From Diprion similis (Eukaryota; Arthropoda; Insecta; Hymenoptera; Diprionidae), in contig NC_060113.1 in NCBI RefSeq assembly GCF_021155765.1, positions 10,831,001 through 10,895,000 of the forward strand: a stretch of 64,000 nt of DNA, written 5' to 3'. This document shows positions 1-9,745 of the stretch, one piece after another. Positions within the stretch are counted from its first letter, which is position 1, and the number at the start of each line of letters is the position of its first letter. Under the pieces are notes generated by a model that was given only the letters and a program-made list of their open reading frames with translations, ran no database searches and was not told the DNA's origin. Made by a program: the position numbers and the translations under genes.

Positions 1-935
1 GAGTGAGGCGTTTTTCGGATCCTGTAAACGACATCGTCGATCCGGTCAACTATTTTATATGGACCTTCCCAGTTCCGTTGGAGTTTCGGACATCTTCCTT
101 TCTGTCTTCTAGGTTGGAAAAGCCAGACAGAATCTCCGGGATTAAATTTTAAATCACTAGCTCGTATATTGTAGCGAGCTTCCAATTTATCCGAAGCCAT
201 GGAAATTCTTTTCCTTGCAAAATTATGAATTTCTTCTAGGTGCCGTTGTAAATCAGAGGCATAATCTATTTGGGGTTGTGTTTGCACGGAAACAGGGCCT
301 TTCTCTAAATCTGACGGGAGTCGAAGATTTCTGCCCGTGAGCATACAAGCGGGCGTCTGTTTTGTCGTCTCGTGAATCGCAGACCTATAACATAAGAGGA
401 AAAAGGGAATCCAGGTGTCCCAATCTCTCTGATTCTGTTCTACGAAGGACGACAAATATTAGAGCAAAGTTCTATTCAGATGTTCTATCATGCTGTCAGA
501 CTGAGGATGGAGGAGAGTAGTACGAGTTTTTCTAACCCCTAAAATTTGAGTAACATCTTTCATTGAGCTTGACTCAAAATTTCGGCCCTGATCGGTGTGT
601 ACTTCTAGAGGAACTCCGTGCCTACAGATATACTCTTTAACGAACGCCTGAGCTACAGTAGAGGCTTCCTGACTGGCGAGTGGAATTACTTCGGGCCACT
701 TGGTGAAATAATTAGCGATGACTAAAGCGTATTTATTCCAGCTGTGGGTTATAGGAAGAGGACCGAGGATATCCATTGCTACCCTCTCGAAAGGAGCTCC
801 CACGTTGTAAACTTGGAGAGAGCTTTGTCCTTTATCTCAAGATCCTTTCTCTGACGTGCAGACTTGACATCTTCGACACCAGTCTTCTACTTCAGCACGA
901 CAACGTGGCCAAAAATAACGATCGCGTATCCTGCC
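1..935 (-). pseudogene. pol: gypsy pol: integrase core and C-terminal GPY/F module
   Basis: After the frameshift the integrase core resumes at about 803: RVAMDILGPLP with the first Asp, VHTDQGRNFESS with the second Asp, and HPQSDSMIEHLNRTL with the Glu region. A stop follows near 459. The C-terminal part is readable to base 1 and includes a GPY/F-type module (NWEGPYKIVDRIDDVVYRI). The first Asp, second Asp and Glu positions all survive, but stops and frameshifts make it non-coding. Confidence 0.88.
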
Positions 936-1685
936 TCAAGTTTTATTCGAGGCAAAGTGTCCACCTGCAGGAGAATCATGGTAAAGAGCAAGAATCTCTG
1001 GAACTCGATTTCTGGGAACCAAAAGTTGCCACTTGATCCCTTCTAAGTCCGCGGATTCCCATTTGCGGTATAATATTCCGTCTATCAAAAAAATAGAGTC
1101 CCATTGAGCCCAGTAAATTTTGACGTCAGACTCAGCTGAGGATATTTCTTGCCAGTCCGGGCGAGTTTCCGCTTCTTTCCAAGATTTCACTTGAGACAGA
1201 GTAGAATCTTCATGTTGAGATCTTTTGCAATCTTGAAGGTTTTCTCCAAGAGAAATCTTTCGTATTGTAGGAGGAGAATCTCTGTATTTTTCAAGGCGAG
1301 TACATTGCCTACAATCTGTTATTTCTTCGCAGGGCCTTCGAGAAAGAACGTCAGCGTTTCCATGTTGTAAACCTGCTCGATGACGAATTTCGAAATCGTC
1401 CTGTCCGAGCCTCTCTATCCACCTAGCTATCTGACCCTCGGGGGATTTAAACGAAAGTAACCACCTCAAAGAAGCATGGTCTCTTCTAATCAAGAATTTC
1501 CTCCCGTACAAGTGATGATGAAAGTGGACCACGGTTTTAACAACGGTTGAGAGCTCACGACGGGTAGCGCAATAATTCCTCTCAGTCTCACTAAGAACTC
1601 TGCTGTAATAGCTAATCACTCTCTCTTGACCTTCCTGTATCTGTGACAAGACTTCGCCTATCCCTGACAAAGAGGCGTCTGTATC
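936..1685 (-). pseudogene. pol: gypsy pol: RNase H and integrase zinc-finger region
   Basis: Continues the RT above after one TAA. RNase H is recognised by DTDASLSGIG, the ISYYSRVL and ERNYCATRREL blocks and HASLRWLLSF. Next comes a linker with DVLSRRPCEE and DCRQC, then the start of the integrase zinc finger (HDSPAGGHFASNKT). The frame is lost at about 936, so the HHCC finger is split from the catalytic core. Private mutations relative to the plus copy include GEVLSQ for GGVLSQ. Confidence 0.9.
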
Positions 1686-2543
1686 TTAAATAAAAGGAAG
1701 TTCGACTTCTGGATAGGCTAAAATCGGGGACGAAGTAAGATTTTCTCTCAATTTCTTGAAGGCTTCTTCACATTCCGGAGTCCAGTCGAATGGAATCTTG
1801 ATTCCTGTGAGACGATGCAGGGGCTTGGCTATCGTGGCGAAACCTTTTACGAATCTTCTGTAATAGGTGCAGAGACCCAAAAAGCTCTGAATCTGTTCTT
1901 TGTTTGTCGGTGTCCGCCAAGCAGAGACCTTCTCGATCTTGGAGGGATCGGTCCTCACTCCTTCAGCGGAGACGATGTGGCCGAGAAAGCTGACTTCTCT
2001 CTGGAACAGATGGCATTTCTTTGGACTCATCTTTAGGCCTGCTTGTTTTAACCTGGAGAAGACTTGTTCGAGGTGGTCCACTTCTTCTTCAAAGTCCTTC
2101 CCGAAAACGATTATGTCGTCCAAATAAACGAGGCAAATTTTCCCAGTGATTCCTTTGAGAACAGTCTCCATCATCCGTTCAAAGGTAGCCGGGGCATTAC
2201 TTAAGCCAAAAGGCATTACCTTAAATTGCCATAATACTCCTAGTCCTGTGACGAAAGCTGTCTTTTCCTTGTCCAGGGGATCCATCTTGACCTGCCAGTA
2301 ACCGCTCTGAAGATCAATGGTACTGAACCCGCTTGCGCCAGCAATCAGATCGAGTGTTTCGTCGATTCTGGGGAAAAGATAGGAGTCCTTCTTGGTGATG
2401 TCGTTCAGCTTCCTGTAGTCTATGCAAAATCGCTTGGAGCCGTCCTTTTTGTTGACCAGGACGATCGGAGAAGCCCAGGGGCTGGAAAAAGGCTTGATTA
2501 CGTCGTTGGTCAGCATATCTTCAACGAGTTTCTTCACCTCCAC
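1686..2543 (-). pseudogene. pol: gypsy pol: reverse transcriptase domain
   Basis: This 285-aa open stretch holds fingers, palm, thumb and connection of a Ty3/gypsy reverse transcriptase. Visible blocks are LVNKKDGSKRFCIDYRKLN, the FSTIDLQSGYWQ palm motif with the first catalytic Asp, MPFGLSNAPATF, and the YLDDIIVF box with the catalytic Asp pair. The gypsy block SFLGLCTYYRRFVKGFA follows. It ends at a TAA just before the RNase H DTDAS motif; the plus-strand copy has TTA there, so a single substitution broke the frame. The domain looks complete, but upstream protease and gag are absent. Confidence 0.93.
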
Positions 2544-2568
2544 TAAAAAACTAGATACAGATGATTTG

Positions 2569-3500
2569 GGGGGCGAAAATCATCGCAGGTTGTGAGAGTA
2601 GAAAGCCCTTTTGCAACTCAGTTCTTATTGAGGAGTTTAAGACGGTCTGGTCTTCACGCGCGCGGAACTGTCAATGGCGTTGACTGCCTCTGGGTAATTG
2701 ATACCGGAGCAGAGGTAACCGTTGTTTGATCGCATCTTTTGAAATCCGATGACCAGACTGTTCCCTCTTTATGTTTGCGAACAGCCACTGGAGACCCGAC
2801 CCCGATTTTAGGAGAGGTTATCGTGCAGATTAACCTCTTTGGATGTGTCGACTCTCCGCACAAGGTTTTTGTCGCAGATATCGAGGATGAAGGTATTTTG
2901 GGTTTAGATTTCCTCACAGCTCATGATTGCGTGATTTCCACTCAGAGGAATTCTCTGCCGTCTAACAGCCGCGAAATCCCTCTCTGCTCTAAGAAAAGAA
3001 GAGTGAACTGGACTCCTCCAAAAGTACGAAAAGTGGAACTCTCTGAAGACAATCACCAAGATCTGCCCCCTCCGCATCTAGGAAATCTTTTCGAAAGATC
3101 GTCAGCCACGCTGAATTTGCAACAGGAAGAATTCTTTAAATCTGTTTTATTCAAGTACGCAGATTCTTTAGCAGTCAACAGCGGAGACAACGGGAGATGT
3201 ACGTCGGTAAAACACAAGATCGACGTCGGAAGCAATCCTCCAATTAAACAAGCTCCCCGGAGGCTCGCCCTCAACGGCAGGGAAAAAGTGAAGAAACTCG
3301 TTGAAGATATGCTGACCAACGACGTAATCGAGCCTTTTTCCAGCTTCTGGGGTTCTCCGATCGTCCTGGTCAACAAAAAGGACGGCTTCTTTTATTTGGA
3401 CGACATAATCGTCTTCGAGAAGGACTTTGAGGAAGAAGTGGACCAGCTCGAACAAGTCTTCTCCAGGTTAAAACAGGCAGGCCTGAAGATAAGTCCATAG
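2569..3500 (+). pseudogene. pol: gypsy pol: aspartic protease and internally deleted RT
   Basis: The protease active site reads WVIDTGAEVTV at about 2,688-2,720, followed within a few codons by TGA. The rest continues from 2,739 with VFVADIEDEGILGLDFL, a typical retropepsin C-terminal block. RT then begins (KKLVEDMLTNDVIEPFSSFW), but at about 3,385 LVNKKDG joins directly to YLDDIIVF. Roughly 85-90 codons of the palm, including the first catalytic Asp, are gone relative to the minus-strand copy. A TAG ends the frame at 3,498. Confidence 0.9.
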
Positions 3501-4340
3501 AAATGCCATCTGTTCCAGAAAGAAGTCAGCTTCCTCCGCTGAAGGAGTGAGGGCCGATCCCTCCAAGATCGAGAAGGTCTCTGCTTGGCCGACACCGACG
3601 AACAAGGAGCAGGTTCAAAGCTTTTTGGGCCTCTGCACCTATTACAGAAGATTCGTAAAAGGTTTCGCCACGATAGCCAAGCCCCTGCATCGTCTCACAG
3701 GAATCAAGATTCCATTCGACTGGACTCCGGAATGCCAAGAAGCCTTCAAGAGATTGAAAGAAAATCTTACTTTTTCCCCGATTTTAGCCTATCCAGAGGT
3801 CGAACGTCCTTTTATTTTAGATACAGACGCCTCTTTGTCAGGGATAGGTGGAGTCTTGTCACAGATACAGGAAGGTCAAGAGAGAGTGATTAGCTATTAC
3901 AGCAGAGTCCTTAGTAAGCCTGAGAGAAACTATTGTGTTACTCGTAGAGAACTCTTAGCTGTTGTTAAAACCGTAGTCCACTTTCATCATTACTTGTACG
4001 GGAGGATATTTTTGATTAGAACAGACCATGCTTCTTTGAGGTGGTTACTTTCGTTTACATCCCTCAGGTACCTAGGTAGATAGAGAGGCTCGGACAGTAC
4101 GATTTCGAAATTCGTCATCGAGCAGGTTTACAACATGGAAACGCTGACGCTCTTTCTCGAAGGCCCTGCGAAGAAACAACAGATTGTAGGCAATGTACTC
4201 GCCTTGAAAAATACAGAGATCCTCCTCCTACAATACGAAAGATTTCTATTGGAGAAAACCTTCAAGATTGAAAAAATCTCAACATGAAGATTCTACTTTG
4301 TCTCAAGTGAAATCTTGGAAAGAAGAGGAAACTCGCCCGG
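3501..4340 (+). pseudogene. pol: gypsy pol: RT connection and RNase H
   Basis: A short deletion and frameshift around 3,530-3,545 precede a 178-aa open stretch (3,547-4,083) containing QSFLGLCTYYRRFVKGFA and the RNase H DTDASLSGIGG block. It ends where the frame is broken at LRYLGR followed by a stop. Shifted remnants of the linker (cysteine-rich, cf. DCRQC in the other copy) can be followed to about 4,340. A further small deletion removes the stretch that matches about 1,060-1,130 of the minus copy. Confidence 0.85.
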
Positions 4341-4379
4341 ACTGGCAAGAAATATCCTCAGCTGACCGCGGACTTAAAA

Positions 4380-5525
4380 GAGATCAAGTGGCAACTTTTG
4401 GTTCCCAGAAATCGTGTTCCAGAGATTCTTGCTCTTTACCATGATTCTCCTGCAGGTGGACACTTTGCCTCGAATAAAACTTTAGGCAGGATACGCGATC
4501 GTTATTTTTGGCCACCTTGTCGTGCTGACGTAGAAGACTGGTGTCGAAGATGTCAAGTCTGCACGTCGAAGAAAGGACCTCGAGATAAAGGACAAAGCTC
4601 TCTCCAAGTGTACAACGTGGGAGCTCCTTTCGACAGGGTAGCAATGGATATCCTCGGTCCTGTTCCTACAACCTACAGTGGGAATAAATACGCTTTAGTC
4701 ATCGCTGATTATCTCACCAAGTGGCCCGAAGTAGTTTCACTCGCCAGTCAGGAAACCTCTACCGTAGCTCAGGCGTTCGTTAAAGAGTTTATCTGTAGGC
4801 ACGGAGTACCTCTAGAAGTACATACTGACCATGGCCGAAATTTTGAATCAAGCTTAATGAAGGGGGTTACTCAGATTTTAGGGGTTAGAAAAACCTGCAC
4901 GACTCCCCTCCATCCTCAATCTGACGGCATGATAGAGCGTTTGAATCGGACTTTAGTCCAATATTTTTCGTCTTTCGTGAAACAGAATCAGAGAGATTGG
5001 GACACCTGGATTCCCTTTTTCCTCTTATCTTATAGATCTGCAATCCACGAGACAACGAAACAGACGCCAGCTTCCATGCTTACAGGGAGAAATCTTCGAC
5101 TCCCGTCAGATTTAGAGAAAGGCCCTGTTCCCGTGCAAACACAGCCCCAGACAGATTATGCCTCTGATTTACAACGGCGCCTAGAGGAAATTCATAATTT
5201 TGCAAGAGAAAGAATTTCTATGGCTTCGGATAAATTGAAAGCTCGCTACGACATACGAGCTAGAGATTTAAAATTTAATCATGGAGATTCTGTCTGGCTT
5301 TTCCAACCAAGAAGACAGAAAGGACGATGTCCGAAACTCTAACAAAACTGGGAAGGCCCTTACCAGGTGGTTAACCGGATAAACGATGTTGTTTATAGAA
5401 TCCGAAGAGGTCTTCACACAAAAACAAAGGTAGTTCACCTGGACCTGCTTGCTCCTTTCGAAGATGGACATCCATCTGAATCAAACTCACTGAGAGCTGG
5501 AACATCTGATGAGGTTAAACATTGA
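4380..5525 (+). pseudogene. pol: gypsy pol: integrase with GPY/F module, pol C-terminus
   Basis: Zinc finger: HDSPAGGHF ... WCRRCQVC supplies the HHCC ligands. Core: VAMDILGPVP, VHTDHGRNFE and HPQSDGMIERLNRTL place the D, D and E residues. A TAA at 5,340 (CAA in the other copy) interrupts the frame just before NWEGPYQVVNRI, the GPY/F module. The same frame then stays open to the apparent natural pol stop, a TGA at 5,523-5,525. The following kinase-like frame overlaps this stop by a few bases, the position an env or accessory ORF would occupy. Confidence 0.9.
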
Positions 5526-5863
5526 GAGAATTGCTTCTGTCAACCGAGACGAATTTAACCTCTCCACCTGTCAAGTTATGGGAAGATCGATTTTTTCACG
5601 ACAATTGTTTTATTGAAGCTCGTTGCAAATTAGAAAATTTTCGAGACTTTGAGTCTTATTTTCTCAGAGAAAACTCTGCTTTTCTCGTTCAAGTGTTTAA
5701 ACTTGCAGTAGATCTGATAGTTTATTTGCAAGTCTTCCCAGAAACCCAGAAGAGTCGAAGATTCCTCTGTAACCGCTTAGAGCTATTCGGGAGATTCACG
5801 GACATTGGTTGGTTACTCTCAAGTTATTCAATTATTAAATTAATTAACCTAGTTGAAATCTGA
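5522..5863 (+). pseudogene. deoxynucleoside kinase-like fragment carried by gypsy
   Basis: This frame overlaps the pol stop and resembles the C-terminal half of insect dNK/vertebrate TK2-type deoxynucleoside kinases. The best match is DLIVYLQVFPET, the conserved DLIVYLRxxPE strand. A second block, IPL...LRAIREIHGHWLV, is read in another frame after a small deletion and matches the VPLxYLxxLHxxHExWL lid-side helix of the family. The N-terminal P-loop (GxxxxGKST) is not visible between here and the integrase. A homologous, better preserved copy lies at 56,585-57,000 in another gypsy fragment. Known family function is phosphorylation of deoxynucleosides; activity here is unlikely. Confidence 0.72.
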
Positions 5864-5965
5864 TTCAGTAGGACAAGAAATTTTATACAACTCTTTTCAT
5901 TTGAACAAGAAGCAAAAAAAAAGGGGAGAAGAGGAACACGCAATGAATAAAAAGGCATTCATAAT

Positions 5966-6271
5966 TATGGGATGGAAATCTCGTAGATTTTTTCCCCGAT
6001 AATTCGCAGGGCCAGCTTCACCTCCTCACAGTCGGCACAACCCTCCGTACTTCTGACTGTGAGGAGGTCCTTCTTACACATCCGGCATTTGAGCAGTCTT
6101 CCCATGAATGCGCGGGTAGCTCTTCCTGGCGGAGAAAGTTCTTTTCGTCCGCACTAGAAAGCAGTAAAGAACGGTTGACGTCTCCGCTCGAGATTCCAAA
6201 ATTGAATACTGGAAAATAGCTCACCGGGTTATCCAATAGTTCTCGCATAGGAGGCCCATCTCCGAGCTCTA
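5966..6271 (-). pseudogene. Polinton-type small zinc-finger gene relic, C-terminal half
   Basis: On the minus strand the last exon-like stretch encodes CRMCKKDLL...STEGCADCEE and ends at a TAA at about 5,966. It closely matches the C-terminus of the P1 and P2 proteins at 20,363-20,815 and 47,793-48,246 (CRVCGDSLF...TEGCTKCEE in P1). The two CxxC pairs suggest a zinc-binding module. The upstream part is in other frames and contains stops. The N-terminal half continues at 11,817-11,988 across the copia insertion. It is more diverged from P1 and P2 than they are from each other, so it comes from another lineage. Function unknown. Confidence 0.7.
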
Positions 6272-6462
6272 TGTTGTTATTATATATATACTCTTTATTA
6301 CATAGGAACTTCTTATTGCACACGTCTCGTCGACAACGGTCACGGACCAACTAATTAGAAATTACCGGGAACGCAAGTAGTGCGCGTCGGCGCCTTAATA
6401 CTAACTTATGCTCACGCATGCGCAGTGAGCCTATCGACGTACGATAACTTTACTTTTCAACA
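6272..6462 (-). repeat. copia 3' LTR
   Basis: 191 bp; on the minus strand it starts TGTTGAAAAG after the purine-rich tract and ends ...AACAACA. It contains a (TA)-rich stretch and an ACTCTTTATTACATAGG segment. It differs from the 5' LTR at 11,626-11,816 at only a few bases. Confidence 0.95.
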
Positions 6463-7480
6463 CTCCCGCCGTTTGAGTGCGTCAAGGAGCTTATGCCTAA
6501 ACCGTTACATAGATGCTGAAATTGTTTCTTTGGAAGTGCTTTGGTAAATATATCAGCTAACTGCTGATCAGTAGGGACATATTCTACCGATATTTCCCCA
6601 CTTTCCACAGTTTCGCGAACATAGTGATGCTTAATGTCTATATGTTTAGTTCGCTTGTGGAACTCCGGATTTTTTATTAATCGGATTGCACTTTGATTGT
6701 CTATTTGTAAAACTGTAGCAGTTTCCGGTGGACACCCGAGATCGTTTAATAATTTCCTCAGCCAAATGGCCTCTTTCGCAGCCGCTGCTGCCGCGACGTA
6801 CTCTGCCTCCGTTGTGCTGAGTGTGACTAGTTTTTGTCGTTGGGACAACCACGTTACAGTCCCGTTTGATAGACAAAACGCATACCTCGTGGTAGATCTT
6901 CGCGTCTCCACGTCACTTGCAAAATCAGAGTCTGAAAACCCTTGCAACTCCGAGTTACTCCCGCCGCTTTTATACATTACCCCGACTTTCATTGTTCCGA
7001 CCAAGTACCTGTAGATTCGTTTCACCGCTTGCCAGTGGCTCTCGTTGTGATGCTTGCCGTGAAGAAAGGCTGTTCTCACATCGAACTGTGTGAGTTCCAT
7101 GTCCTGTTCAGCTACCATAGCCAATAGAACTCTTAACTGAAGGTCTCCGTGTAGTCGAGTCCCTCTTTTTGTTGAAATCCTCGGGCACAAAGTCTCACTT
7201 TGTACCGGTATACGTCGCCTGACGTGTCTCGTATGACCTTGAACACCCATTTCGAATCTATGGGCTTTCGATCAGTGTTCCTTGGTACGATCGACCAAGT
7301 CTCGTTCTGCTCGTGCGCGTCGAACTCTTCCTGAATCGCCTCGGCCCAACTTTCTGCCTCGACACTGTTCATCGCCTCCTGAAATTTGTTTGGCGGATTA
7401 TATTCAGCAAAGTCGAGCTCATACCTTACGGGTCGTCGGATGTTTGCACGGTCCCGTAGTTGTCTGTCATTGGCTGGTTG
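6450..7480 (-). pseudogene. pol: copia pol: RT (active site deleted) and RNase H
   Basis: RT begins at about 7,372 with EAIQEEFDAHEQNETW and DSKWVFKVIRD. After a frameshift near 7,140-7,250 it reaches ELTQFDVRTAFLHG, the first catalytic Asp block of copia RTs. It then jumps directly to KRIYRYLVGT near the end of RT, so the YVDD active-site segment is deleted. RNase H follows, with GFSDSDFAS, STTEAEYVAAA and TKHIDIKHHYVRE. The frame stops just inside the LTR. Confidence 0.92.
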
Positions 7481-8054
7481 TTAATTTCTTTCAGGTTCTT
7501 CCTGAGCTTCCTGGCGTTCTTCCTCCGGTTGCTGCTCGACGGATTCTGCCACATCTTCATTTTCGTCCGCTGGGAGAATGTAGTTGAATTCTTCCCATTT
7601 TTCTGCTCCAAGTTGCGACTTCTCGTTGAATGCGACGTCTCTGGATACAGATATTTTCTTATTCTGTGGATTATACAAACGGTAATTCATCGAGTCGTTC
7701 TGATATCCAACTAAGATCAACTTTGTGGCCTTCGGATCTAATTTCTTGCGAAATTGTTTGTCGATATGCATGTACGCATCTGCTCCGAACACTCGAAAAT
7801 GAGACACATCAGGTGGTTTTCCAAACCATATCTCGTATGGTGTCTTCTCTTTACCGGTAGCCAGAACTCGGTTGAGCACGGTCACTGCTGTGCCGACTGC
7901 TTCCGCCCATAGCGATAGAGGAAGTTTCTTTGCCGTTATCATCGTGCGCGCACTCTCGATGATTGTCCTGTTGTCGCGCTCTGCTTTCCCGTTCTGCTGG
8001 GGAGTGTAAGGTGCCGTGTTTACCAGCTCGATACCACGTGCCTCGAGATATCGC
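7481..8054 (-). pseudogene. pol: copia pol: integrase C-terminal part
   Basis: Continues the integrase interrupted at 8,064-9,736. The catalytic Glu block is QQNGKAERDNRTI. NRVLATGKEKTPYEIWFGKPPD and HFRVFGADAYMHI are the conserved copia integrase C-terminal blocks, followed by the variable linker rich in E and Q. The frame breaks at 7,481 before RT. Confidence 0.92.
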
Positions 8055-8063
8055 TTCATTTCA

Positions 8064-9736
8064 ACCTATGTGAAGCTGGCCTGCAACTTAAGATTTTTTA
8101 AATAATTAATGTACCAAAAAATTGCTCCCGATTTGCTTCTAATTGCTCCGTACTTTTTATTAATTGCTCCCGAATAGATCCGGAGAAAAACTGAAAAAAA
8201 GAAAACCGAAAAAAAACTGAAATCTAGGGATATTCTTTGAACGCGGTTTTTGGCTAAACGGAAGGGATTTGAAGGATCTTCTGTGCGGCAAAAAATTGCT
8301 CCCCGTATACAGTTAATTGCTCCACCATCAGATTTAATGAATTCGCACTCTTTATCGAAAAGAAAAAGGAAAAATGTAATGTGACCATAAAGTAGTGGGG
8401 GGTGGGCCAACTTCACAACCAACTTGAAACAAGTCTGACGAACGAAAATTAAAAAATAATAATACTAATTAATTGCTCCTGATTTGCTCCTAATTGCTCC
8501 GTAGTTTCCATTATTTGCTCCCGCATAGAGCCGGAGAAAAACAAAAAACCGAAAAGAAGAAGAATCTAGGGGAAAATGGCTGGAACGGAGTAGGAAATAG
8601 ATATTTGCGTCTATATGAATGAAATATATCAGAAAACAATTGCATTTGTATTGCTTTAATTTGCTCTACCTTTATTTCTAATTGCTCCCTCGTAATTGCA
8701 GAGTTATGAAATGATTAAGCAAGCTAGATGACGACATAACCCTACTTTTGATCGGACTCCGTTATACGGAATAAAAAAGGGACAATTGGGCATATATGCA
8801 TAAAATGAATCGAAAACGATTGCTTTGCTATTGCTTCAATTTGCTCTATCTTTATTTGTAATTGCTCCCTCGTATTCACAGAGTTATAAGATGATTAACA
8901 AGCTCGATGACGACATAACCCTACTTTTGATTGGACTCCGTTATACGGAGTAAAAAAGGGATAATTGGGCATATATGCATAAAATAAATCGAAAACGATT
9001 GCTTTTTTGTTGCTTCAATTTGCTCCACCTTGATTTTTAATTGCTCCCTCGTAATCGCAGAGTTTTAACATGATAAACAGGCTTGATGACAACATAACCC
9101 TACTTTTTGGTCAGCCTTCGTCATTAGGAGTAGAAAATAGATATTCGCGTCTATGTATAGATAAAATAAATCAGGAAATGACTGAATTTGTGTAGTTTTA
9201 ATTTGCTCCACCTTTATTTCTAATTGCTCCCTCGTAATCGCGGAGTTTTAAGATGATTCTCAAGCACGATGACAACATAACCCTACTTTTGATTACTACG
9301 GAGCAATTAGGAGCAAATCAGGAGCAATTAATTAGTATAATTATTTTTTAATTTTTGTTCGTCAGGCTTGTTTCAAGCCGGTTGTGAAGTTAGCCCACCC
9401 CCCACTACTTTATGGTCACATTGCATTTTTCCTTTTTTTTTCGATAACGAATGCGAATTCATTAAATCTGACGGTGGAGCAATTAAGTGCATACGGGGAG
9501 CAATTTTTTGCCGCACAGAAGATCCTTTAAATCCCTTCCGTTTAGCCAAAAACCGCGTTTAAAGAATTTCCCTAGATTTCAGTTTTTTTTTCGGTTTTCA
9601 TTTTTTTAGTTTTTCTCTGGATCCATGCGGGAGCAATTAATAAAAAGTACGGAGCAATTAAGAGCAAATCGGGAGCAATTTTTTGGTATATCAATTATTT
9701 CAAAAATCTTAAGTTGCAGGCCAGCTTCACGTAGGT
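8064..9736. mobile_element. non-autonomous MULE-like transposon with about 400-bp terminal inverted repeats
   Basis: The 1,673-bp insertion in copia integrase is flanked by a perfect 9-bp duplication TTCATTTCA (8,055-8,063 and 9,737-9,745). Ends are ACCTATGTGAAGCTGGCC and its inverted partner. The inverted repeats run about 400 bp (8,064-8,470 and 9,330-9,736). No transposase ORF is present. A 9-bp target duplication plus long inverted repeats is the signature of Mutator-like elements. The sequence ATTGCTCC occurs about 18 times counting both strands, and the core holds a tandem repeat of about 180 bp. Confidence 0.88.
8580..9300. repeat. tandem repeat, four units of about 180 bp, inside the MULE-like element
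   Basis: Comparable positions recur at 8,681, 8,861, 9,040 and 9,223 (ATTGCTCCCTCGTA), giving spacings of 180, 179 and 183 bases. Each unit also repeats GATGACGACATAACCCTAC or a close variant. The units are diverged from one another, and the last differs most. Confidence 0.85.
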
Positions 9737-9745
9737 TTCATTTCA

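Larger units (their letters stand above)
1..2545 (-). mobile_element. Ty3/gypsy retrotransposon, minus-strand copy, 5' truncated
   Basis: Pol reads leftward from the reverse transcriptase start near 2,543 to the integrase C-terminus at the window edge. Gag, protease and the 5' LTR are missing on the right, where the copy stops abruptly against an unrelated 10-20 bp filler. It lies head to head with the plus-strand copy starting near 2,557. Translations of the two copies are closely similar but not identical, so they are separate insertions or an old inverted duplication. The 3' end and LTR lie outside the window. Confidence 0.93.

Noticed and set aside
5522-5863. Frame 3' of pol as a gypsy envelope gene
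   Set aside because: Position fits env, but there is no signal peptide, furin site or transmembrane helix; the blocks match deoxynucleoside kinases and the second copy at 56,585-57,000 confirms it.
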